Shown piece after piece: positions 42,175 through 48,567 of a stretch of 64,000 nucleotides of DNA. The stretch is taken from positions 58,360 to 122,359 of the forward strand of contig QWII01000020.1 of the NCBI GenBank assembly GCA_021405325.1. Direction: 5' to 3'. Numbering within the stretch: the first letter of the stretch is position 1; each line of letters begins with the position of its first letter. The position numbers were made by a program, and so were the translations under genes. Below the pieces are notes generated by a model. It worked only from the letters and a program-made list of their open reading frames with translations. It searched no databases and had not been told where the DNA came from. Origin of the DNA: Caldilinea sp. CFX5. GTDB taxonomy: Bacteria > Chloroflexota > Anaerolineae > Caldilineales > Caldilineaceae.

Positions 42175-43373
42175 TGGCGCCAATCATACAAACCGGCCGG
42201 GCAACCGGTCGTATCCAACTGTTTCTGGCGCTGGGGTTGTTGGTGGTGCTGGTGGCCTTTATCCTCGTGCAAGGTGAAGAGCAGGCGCCGACCCCCTTTG
42301 ATCCCTCTTCAACCGCGCCGACGGGGTTGCGTGCGCTCTGGCTCTGGCTGGAAACAATGGGCTATACCGTTGAACGCAACGATGGCGCCACCTTTGCCAT
42401 CCCGCCGGAGAGTGCGCTCCTTTTTGTCTACCCCAATCAGCAGGTCTATAGCGATGACGAGGCCGAACAGGTGCGTCGGTGGGTGAACGATGGCGGTACA
42501 TTGGTGTTGGTGGGTCTTACCCTGCCGGAAGAGGCGTTGCGCACGCGTTTTCCTGTTGAAACCGGCGCGCCCGTCAACGCGCTTTTTGCCGATGTCGATC
42601 AACAACAGCCGTTGTTCCCCGACCTGGCCGAACCAATTGCGTTGACCGAAAATGTACCGACCTTGGATCTGAGTAACGCGCCAACTGTCATCTCCATTCT
42701 GGCAACCAGCGATGGGCAGACCACGCTGGCGTTGCAACCGCTAGGCGACGGAGTGATCTGGCATCTCAGCCTCTATCACAGCCTGACCAACGAACAGTTG
42801 CGCGACCCGAGCCAGGCGACTATCGTGCCGGCGCTCTTGCGGCACGTCCCAGCAGGCGGTCGGATTGTCTTCGACACCTATCACCTGTTTGGCCCTAACC
42901 TGACCGCCGATTTGGCGATCCGTTCGCTCCAGGATTGGGTCTATGGTACGGCGCTCGGCTGGGCCACACTCTTTATGGCGGTGGTGACGCTGCTCTTCCT
43001 GGCGCTGCAAGGGGTGCGCCTGGGGCCGCCGTTGCCTACCCGTGAAGAATTGCGCCGGCGGGAAGCGGCGGAATTTGTGACGGCGATGGCGAACCTGTTG
43101 CGCCGTGGACAACAGCGCGCCTTTGTCGCGACTCATCACAAACGGCGGCTTAAACGGGCTTTGGGGCGCGCCCTCAATATCAGCCCCGATCTGGCCGATG
43201 ATGCTTTCCTGCGCCAGGTGCAACAGGTGGATGATCGGCTTTCCACCGAAGAGAAACAACAATTGACGGCGATCTTTCAGACGCTCACCGGCGCCGCCGA
43301 CGAATCAACATTGATTAAGACAATTAGCCAGGTTGATCCGCTGTTGGCGCGCTATCAACGCAAGGGAACTTGA
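42174..43373 (+). CDS. DUF4350 domain membrane protein
   Basis: 399 residues. A first helix (about 17-33), an external domain beginning SSTAPTGLRALWLWLETMGY and containing the Rossmann-like strand LLFVYPNQQVYSDDEAEQVRRWVNDGGTLVLVG (DUF4350, related to the ThuA/GATase-like fold), a second helix near 262-282 and a cytoplasmic helical tail. The function is not established; the family travels with DUF4129 and MoxR. It starts on the last base of the DUF4129 stop and is followed after 12 bases by moxR with AGGAG in between. Confidence 0.82.
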   Translation: MAPIIQTGRATGRIQLFLALGLLVVLVAFILVQGEEQAPTPFDPSSTAPTGLRALWLWLETMGYTVERNDGATFAIPPESALLFVYPNQQVYSDDEAEQVRRWVNDGGTLVLVGLTLPEEALRTRFPVETGAPVNALFADVDQQQPLFPDLAEPIALTENVPTLDLSNAPTVISILATSDGQTTLALQPLGDGVIWHLSLYHSLTNEQLRDPSQATIVPALLRHVPAGGRIVFDTYHLFGPNLTADLAIRSLQDWVYGTALGWATLFMAVVTLLFLALQGVRLGPPLPTREELRRREAAEFVTAMANLLRRGQQRAFVATHHKRRLKRALGRALNISPDLADDAFLRQVQQVDDRLSTEEKQQLTAIFQTLTGAADESTLIKTISQVDPLLARYQRKGT

Positions 43374-43385
43374 GTAGGAGACATT

Positions 43386-44333
43386 ATGGCTCTCGCGGAA
43401 CGCTTTCAGGCGCTGCAACAAGAGGCAGCGAAAATCATTGTAGGGCAGGAGACGGTCTTTGAACAGATTGTGATCGCCTTTTTTGCCGGCGGCCATGTGC
43501 TGTTGGAGGGGGTGCCGGGGACGGCGAAGACGCTCATGGCGAAAACATTGGCGCGGCTGATCCAGACCGATTTCAACCGCATTCAGTTCACGGCCGATCT
43601 CATGCCCAGCGATGTGGTGGGGACGCAGGTTTTCAACATCAATCAGGGTAGCTTCTATCTGAAAAAGGGGCCGATCTTTGCCAGTATTGTCCTGGCCGAT
43701 GAGATCAACCGGGCGCCGGCCAAAACTCAATCAGCGTTGCTGGAAGCGATGGAAGAGCATCAGGTGACAATTGAAGGGGAACGCCACCCCCTGGCTGACC
43801 CCTTCATGGTGCTGGCAACGCAAAACCCGGTCGAGTACGAAGGCACCTACCCACTGCCGGAAGCGCAACTGGATCGCTTTATGTTCAAAGTGCGGGTCGA
43901 TTATCCGCCGGAAGCAGTGGAAACCGAAGTGTTGCGCCGCTATCACCACGGCTTTGATGCCCATCACCTGGACGCCGCCGATCTGCGCCCGGTGTTACAC
44001 CCCGCAGAGTTACCGGCGCTGCGCCAAGAAATTCGCGCCGTCACGGTGGAAGAGGGCATTCTGCGCTATATCACCCAGCTTGCGAATGCCAGTCGCCGCA
44101 GCCCGGATCTGCTGCTGGGGGGCAGTCCGCGCGCCAGCATTACGTTGCTCCTGGCCGCCAAAACTTTTGCGGCGTTACAAGGCCGCAGCTATGTGACGCC
44201 GGATGATGTGAAATATATCCTCGCCCCGACCTACCGCCACCGCATCATCCTGCGCCCGGAGGCTGAAATTGAAGGGTTGGATGCTGATGCCGTCATTCGG
44301 CGCATTGCGGCGGGGGTGGCGGTGCCGCGCTAG
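43386..44333 (+). CDS. moxR: MoxR family AAA ATPase
   Basis: 315 residues. Walker A GVPGTAKT at 42-49, Walker [25 protein letters not shown], sensor-1 [22 protein letters not shown], and the C-terminal lid with [10 protein letters not shown]. MoxR ATPases work as chaperones that insert cofactors or mature partner proteins, usually those with vWA/DUF58 domains. The typical neighbour DUF58 is missing here; the region downstream is replaced by a toxin-antitoxin pair and a second copy of the last 93 bases of this gene (45063-45134). The operon order is membrane protein, DUF4129, DUF4350, MoxR. Confidence 0.93.
   Translation: MALAERFQALQQEAAKIIVGQETVFEQIVIAFFAGGHVLLEGVPGTAKTLMAKTLARLIQTDFNRIQFTADLMPSDVVGTQVFNINQGSFYLKKGPIFASIVLADEINRAPAKTQSALLEAMEEHQVTIEGERHPLADPFMVLATQNPVEYEGTYPLPEAQLDRFMFKVRVDYPPEAVETEVLRRYHHGFDAHHLDAADLRPVLHPAELPALRQEIRAVTVEEGILRYITQLANASRRSPDLLLGGSPRASITLLLAAKTFAALQGRSYVTPDDVKYILAPTYRHRIILRPEAEIEGLDADAVIRRIAAGVAVPR
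44241..44333 (+). repeat. moxR 3' end, copy 1 of a direct repeat
   Basis: The last 93 bases of moxR, including its stop. A second copy lies at 45063-45134 and differs by a 21-base deletion between two GCTGA words and about four substitutions. The two copies flank the DUF433-DUF5615 pair. Confidence 0.9.
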
Positions 44334-44378
44334 ATAGTTTGCTGGTTGTAGCAACTGACCTGTTTAGGGGTACTATGG

Positions 44379-44384
44379 TATAAT
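44379..44384 (+). promoter_or_regulatory. -10 element upstream of the DUF433 gene
   Basis: A perfect TATAAT 80 bases before the start codon, with a -35 candidate CTGACC at 44355-44360 (18-base spacer). A second TATAAT occurs at 44393-44398. A separate promoter fits a self-contained toxin-antitoxin unit. Confidence 0.45.
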
Positions 44385-44465
44385 GAACACAGTTATAATG
44401 ACTGGGTTCAACCATGACGACTTTGGCATACGGGAGTGGTCAAGTTGCAAAAAGAGAGGAATCGC

Positions 44466-44714
44466 ATGACAAATCAGGATTTCCGCACACGGATTACCTA
44501 CAACGCCAATGTCATGGCGGGCAAGCCGGTTATTCGCGGTACACGGATTCCAGTCGATTTACTGGTGCGGATGGTAGCGCAAGGAATTTCGCAAAAGGAG
44601 ATTTTGGCGGACTATCCACGGCTACAGGCAGAAGATATTCAAGCAGCACTCATGTATGCGGCTGCCGTTCTGACGGATGAGACGATCTTTCCCTTGACTT
44701 TGGAACCAGCCTGA
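44466..44714 (+). CDS. DUF433 domain antitoxin-like protein
   Basis: 82 residues from MTNQDFRTRITY (AGAGGAAT before it). The DUF433 signature GKPVIRGTRIPV is at 19-30, and the helix-turn-helix-like part ISQKEILADYPRLQAEDIQAALMYAA follows in the usual position. Members are DNA-binding antitoxin-like proteins (VapB45-type) of a PIN-like toxin. The stop overlaps the start of the DUF5615 gene (TGATG), a typical toxin-antitoxin organisation. Confidence 0.88.
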   Translation: MTNQDFRTRITYNANVMAGKPVIRGTRIPVDLLVRMVAQGISQKEILADYPRLQAEDIQAALMYAAAVLTDETIFPLTLEPA

Positions 44715-45088
44715 TGCCGAAGTTTATTGTGGACGAATGTACGGGTATTGCCGTAGCGCAGTTTCTTCGCAAACAAGGCTTTGATGCCATCAGTGTGAGC
44801 GAAGAGTCGCCACAAACCAGTGATCTTGAGATTCTACGGCGCGCCGTTGCCGAACAACGGATCGTTGTAACTAACGACAAAGACTTTGGCGATATGGTCT
44901 TTCGCGATAACCACCACCATCATGGCATACTCCTGTTACGATTGGCGGATGATCGCATCGCAACCAAAATACGCGTCGTTGGCGCCGTTTTGAAGCAATA
45001 TGTCGACAAGCTCGAAGACCGCTTTGTAGTCGCTACTGAACAAAATATTCGAATTCGTTCCTCGCCTCATCCTACGCCTGGAGGCTGA
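44714..45088 (+). CDS. DUF5615 PIN-like toxin
   Basis: 124 residues of the Mut7-C/PIN-like DUF5615 family. Acidic residues of the metal site are Asp7 and Glu8 (FIVDECTG), Asp35 region, and Asp55/Asp57 in VVTNDKDFGD. These proteins are predicted RNases paired with DUF433. The normal ending ...RFVVVTEQRIRIR is present as RFVVATEQNIRIR, but the last eight residues (SSPHPTPGG) come from the duplicated moxR sequence, so the original 3' end of the gene was lost or altered when the unit came to lie here. Confidence 0.85.
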   Translation: MPKFIVDECTGIAVAQFLRKQGFDAISVSEESPQTSDLEILRRAVAEQRIVVTNDKDFGDMVFRDNHHHHGILLLRLADDRIATKIRVVGAVLKQYVDKLEDRFVVATEQNIRIRSSPHPTPGG

Positions 45089-45134
45089 TGCGGTCATTCG
45101 GCGCATTGCGGCGGGGGTGGCGGTGCCGCGCTAG
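45063..45134 (+). repeat. moxR 3' end, copy 2 (decayed)
   Basis: Matches 44241-44333 except for a 21-base deletion and about four substitutions; the last 44 bases are identical up to and including the stop codon TAG. It overlaps the end of the DUF5615 gene in a different frame. Nothing upstream of this segment in moxR is repeated. Confidence 0.9.
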
Positions 45135-45160
45135 CCAGCGATTTTCTCCGATAAGCAGTT

Positions 45161-45206
45161 GGCCGTGCGGGTATCAGGTTTTTGGAAACCTGATACCCGC
45201 ACGGCC
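45161..45206. terminator. perfect 21-bp hairpin between convergent genes
   Basis: Arms 45161-45181 and 45186-45206 are exact complements, loop TTGG. The inner part is CAGGTTTTTGGAAACCTG, the same word as at 52814-52846. It lies between the toxin gene and the haloperoxidase-like gene, so it could end transcription in both directions, although no T-tract follows. Confidence 0.7.
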
Positions 45207-45248
45207 AGAAGCTAAAACGCACCCTACTTGTTAGCTGTTTATAACGCG

Positions 45249-46193
45249 TTATTGGCTGTTTTGCTGGTCCCAGGCGATCACCTTCTGCGCGACCGCCACA
45301 CCGATCCGTTTCCCCTCTACCATCTCAAAGCGGAAGTGAATCCCGTCCCAAATGCGCGATTCGTAGGCTTCGTTGGCTCTGGCGTGGATGAGGTCGGCGT
45401 AGGCCGGGAACGCATAGGCCAGCACTTCGGCCATGGCATTGGTCACGCCCGCATGGCCCGATGGATAACTTGGATAGTTGGGGGTGGGGAAGACGGTGGT
45501 GACCGCTGGATCCATTTGAAAGGGACGGAAGGTCCAGTAGGTGTACTTGGCATCCCAAATGGCGATCCCCGCATCATACTGCGCCACCGCCATCATGGCA
45601 TAGATGCGGGCGGCGCGCACCGGGTTGGCATCCAGGCCGCTCTCGAACATGCGCAGGCTGGCAAAGGTGTACCAACTTTCAACAACCCCGTCGAGGGCTT
45701 GCCACCACATGCCCTTTTGGTTGGTGGCAAAGGTGCGCGTAAAGCGCTTCACCTCTTGCAGGTCGGCGACCATTGCCGGCGAATCGTAGGCCGGGGGTGG
45801 CGGCGAGCGCAATTCATCATTGGCTTGCAAGAGCCAGGGTTGCCATTTGGCGGCGTTTGGCTCCACCGGTTTCTCGCCTGTCCACAAGCCGGGGCCGGTT
45901 GGGATCACCCCATCCCAGGGCAGCAAGGCATCGTCTACTTTGGCACGCGCAATCACTTGCGCGGCCACCGCATTGCCGAGTGCTAAGCCAGCGGCCACAT
46001 CGCTGGGGAAGGCTGCCCCGGCGGCGACACGCGAGTCGGCGGCGGCTTGCGCTTTAGCCACGAACTCTTGTGCTTGATCCGGGTAGAGATACCCCAAGAT
46101 CGCCGCCGCCGCCCCCGCTGCCACGGCTTGCTCCGAGGCAGATTGTTTACAAAAAGCAATAGCCGTCGCACAACTATTATCCCCCAATTCCAT
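45249..46193 (-). pseudogene. vanadium haloperoxidase/PAP2-like protein, N-terminally truncated
   Basis: 314 residues remain. The vanadate/phosphate-binding signatures are present: SYPSGHAGVTNAMAEVL (motif 2) and YESRIWDGIHFRFE (motif 3), plus TYWTFRPFQMD upstream (motif 1 with Arg). The usual N-terminal segment with signal peptide and the conserved AMxHLAxYDA helix is absent; the frame begins MELGDNSCATAIAFCKQS with no ribosome-binding site, then SASEQAVAAGAAAAILGYLYP, which matches the interior of the family. The missing part ends exactly where the divergent, also truncated, TPR gene begins, so a deletion or inversion breakpoint near 46195-46260 is the likely cause. The remaining part could still fold. 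Confidence 0.65.
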
Positions 46194-46272
46194 ATCACCC
46201 GCACTCCAAAGTGATTTATGGTCTGAACTAGGGTCGGCACAAGTTCTAATTCATGATTGGCGCCATGAACTG

Positions 46273-47325
46273 GTGGCAACAGCCTGGCAGAAAGCGGATG
46301 AGTGGGCAGTGCAGGCCGGCAATCCTGTACAACGTTGCGACACCTTAGGCTCGTTATGCGTTGTTGCCCGCAACCGGGGCGAATGGCGCAAAGCTTACGA
46401 GTTGGGCGAGCTAGCTTTGTCCTTGGCGAAAGCGAGCGGTGAGCCTTCTCTCATTGATCGTATATCGTCCGGTTTTGCCGCCACCCTCACTTATCTCGGT
46501 GAGTTACCACGTGCGCTAGAACATTATCAAGTAGATTCCCTGCTTGTACAGCCAAATGCTAACGGTCCCAGTCTCGGTACGGTCATCAATATGGCGCAAT
46601 GCCTTTGGCTGCTTGGCTTTCCCGACCAGGCACTTGCCCGGGTGCGCCAAGTGTTTGCCATCAAAGAGGAAAACCTTCCCTTTGTGAACCGCTTTACCCG
46701 ACCTTGCTTTGCTGGCGTGTTGTACGCCTTTCTGCACGACGCGCCAATGGTGCAGCGGCTTGGCCAGGAGTTGATCGATGTCAGCATTCGGTGTGATTTC
46801 CCCCTTTTCGAATCAGCGGGCCAAATCCTGGTTGGCTGGGCAATCGCCCAACAAGGGGATATTCATATGGGTCTCGCTTTGCTACGTGAGGGGCTAGCAG
46901 GCGAAGGATGGGACTCCCGCATGCTTGAACCCTTTTGGCACATGCTGTTGGTCGAGACATTGGCCCTGGCAGGTGAGCGAGAGGCCGCATTGGACGAAGC
47001 CACGGCAATCCTGGTCTATACCGAAGAATGCGGCAATTGCTTTTGCGACGCTCATCTGCTCAAATTGAAAGGCGATTTGCTACTGGCGCTGGCGGCTTCG
47101 GCGGGAGAGGTGGAGACGTGGTATCAACAGGCCATTGCCACGGCGCGCCACCAAGGGGCAAAATCACTGGAATTGCGGGCGACCGTCAGTCTGTGTCGCT
47201 TGTGGCAGGGAGTAGGGCAACAGGCCGCGGCGCGGGCATTGCTGGTGGAAATCTACAGTTGGTTCACCGAAGGGTTTGATACAGTAGACTTGCAGGAAGC
47301 CAAAGCGCTGTTGGCGGAGTTGTAG
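46273..47325 (+). pseudogene. C-terminal TPR part of a large regulator (truncated)
   Basis: 350 residues from a GTG, but the frame is open further upstream with no start codon and reads LWSELGSAQVLIHDWRHELV immediately before it, clearly part of the same protein. The content is TPR-like helices (VVARNRGEWRKAYELGELALSLA, WLLGFPDQALARVRQVFAI) ending SWFTEGFDTVDLQEAKALLAEL, the common tail of AAA/TPR adenylate cyclase-like or LuxR/SARP-like regulators of Chloroflexota. The enzymatic or DNA-binding and ATPase parts are missing. No ribosome-binding site precedes the GTG. Together with the truncated haloperoxidase it marks a rearrangement junction. Confidence 0.65.
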
Positions 47326-47329
47326 TGCA

Positions 47330-47605
47330 ATGTGTTTTTCACGTTTCGACCTGTTGCTACAACTAACACCATTCCGGTATAAACAGTTCTTTGACTTTTT
47401 AGCCGCCGCTCCTTCTCCCGAACGTATTCTGCGTTTTATGGTTTCTCCGCAGGCCCAAGCGCGCGTTCAAACGCTCCTTGACAAACATGGCGAGGACGAG
47501 TTAAGCCCAGAAGAACAAGCAGAACTGCGAGTCTACGCCCAAATCAACGAAATCATCAACTTAAAGAAAGCCGAAGCAGCCTTTGCGCTTGCGCAATCTG
47601 CCTAA
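47330..47605 (+). CDS. hypothetical protein paired with an HNH gene
   Basis: 91 residues, probable start ATG 47330. It has a hydrophobic-helical start (LLLQLTPFRYKQFFDFLAAA), then PSPERILRFMVSPQAQARVQTLLDKHGEDELSPEEQAELRVYAQINEII. As far as I recall, small proteins of this type precede an HNH endonuclease gene in Chloroflexota and Cyanobacteria; here a truncated HNH gene does follow after 6 bases. The function is unknown; a toxin-antitoxin-like or regulatory role has not been shown. Confidence 0.6.
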   Translation: MCFSRFDLLLQLTPFRYKQFFDFLAAAPSPERILRFMVSPQAQARVQTLLDKHGEDELSPEEQAELRVYAQINEIINLKKAEAAFALAQSA

Positions 47606-47611
47606 CTTGAC

Positions 47612-47791
47612 ATGGCTCGCCAACATATTCCTGCTGCGCTACGCCGTCGCGTAATCGCACGCGCTAAGAGACGCTGTGAATATTGTCAGCTTCCTGATGC
47701 TTATGTCACAGTAGAATTTCTCCGTTTCAACCATGAAACTCGTTTGCGCCAACGCCGTCTCCTGATAGCAGCAAATGTTTATAATTTGTAA
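47612..47791 (+). pseudogene. HNH endonuclease with internal deletion
   Basis: A 59-codon frame. The start MARQHIPAALRRRVIARAKRRCEYCQLP is a textbook beginning of an HNH nuclease with its first Cys pair (CEYC); the expected continuation (E-V-x-H-I-x-P-x-x-x-G-G) is missing. Instead YVTVEF jumps to LRFNHETRLRQRRLLIAANVY, which resembles the C-terminal helix of the same family. An internal deletion of about 80-100 codons is the simplest reading. The gene cannot encode an active nuclease. Confidence 0.6.
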
Positions 47792-47811
47792 ACATTCATT
47801 CTAAAACGAGT

Positions 47812-47859
47812 ACGCTGGAAGCGTCTTCGTAGATAAACTGCTGAAGAAACTTCCAGCGT
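47812..47859. terminator. hairpin between HNH remnant and the helical protein gene
   Basis: ACGCTGGAAG at 47812-47821 pairs with 47850-47859; the 28-base centre has a second small pairing. A further hairpin, AATGTTTA with TAAACATT, covers 47774-47796. Convergent genes end on both sides. Confidence 0.5.
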
Positions 47860-47900
47860 GATAAATCAACTTTTTGCTTGATTACTTTGGCGTACTAGCG

Positions 47901-48419
47901 CTACACCTTCGTAATCGGAATGTCCTGCGAATCACTGGGGGTAGCGGGCGGCGGTTTGGGGGTGGACTGGGCAGACTCCGCTGATTTGCGTTGCAGTTCG
48001 CCGGCCAGCTTGTCAAGCTGTTCGGACAGTACCCGCAAACCTTTGGCCAGGCCACTAGCCAGTTCATGACTACCCGGACTAGTGCGAATCCGCTCACCAA
48101 GCGAGTCGGCCACATCTTCGGCTTTATTTATAAACTCTTTGGCCTGGTCGGTTTCACTCAGCTTGCGCAGGCCACGTTCCAGTCCGTTCACGAGCGAAAC
48201 AACGCCAGCTTTGACATCCTTTTCCAGCCGCTTGCGCTCTTCACTCTCCCAAGCCGTCTGCACAACCTCGGCAAATTTCAGGCCCAGACGATTGAGGTCA
48301 TCCATCAACTCTTGTGTTGCCTGGGCTTTGCGTTGACCGCTTGCGCTCTGTTGCCCGGTTGTATTGGTGTCGCCAGGTGTGCTTTGAGTTTGTTGTTTGT
48401 TTTCTTCCATAAATTCCAT
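47901..48419 (-). CDS. hypothetical amphipathic helical protein
   Basis: 172 residues. A polar Gln/Thr-rich start, then long amphipathic helices (QELMDDLNRLGLKFAEVVQTAWESEERKRLEKDVKAGVVSLV, here noted by its ends QELMDDLNRL and DVKAGVVSLVNGLERGL) and a Pro/Ser-rich tail. The pattern resembles apolipoprotein-like or phasin-like proteins that coat membranes or granules; no specific family was recognised. The start has the second Met (MEEN) as an equally possible start; AGGATGGA lies nearby. It is transcribed alone. Confidence 0.55.
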   Translation of the reverse strand: MEFMEENKQQTQSTPGDTNTTGQQSASGQRKAQATQELMDDLNRLGLKFAEVVQTAWESEERKRLEKDVKAGVVSLVNGLERGLRKLSETDQAKEFINKAEDVADSLGERIRTSPGSHELASGLAKGLRVLSEQLDKLAGELQRKSAESAQSTPKPPPATPSDSQDIPITKV

Positions 48420-48567
48420 CCTTGCCTATTGCCGGTAACGATCCTTGTTGTGGCTTCCCTACCATCATAATGGATACTAATCTGTACACAACGTAGGGGC
48501 TATCGCAATTTACTACGCAACTTACGCCTAGAAGTTTCAAGTGGGACGGCGGATAGGATACGGACGA

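Noticed and set aside
45228..45986. 252-residue open frame on the plus strand opposite the haloperoxidase-like gene
   Set aside because: It is antisense to a frame with clear PAP2/haloperoxidase motifs, is rich in His/Gly/Arg and matches no family; a shadow of GC-rich third positions.
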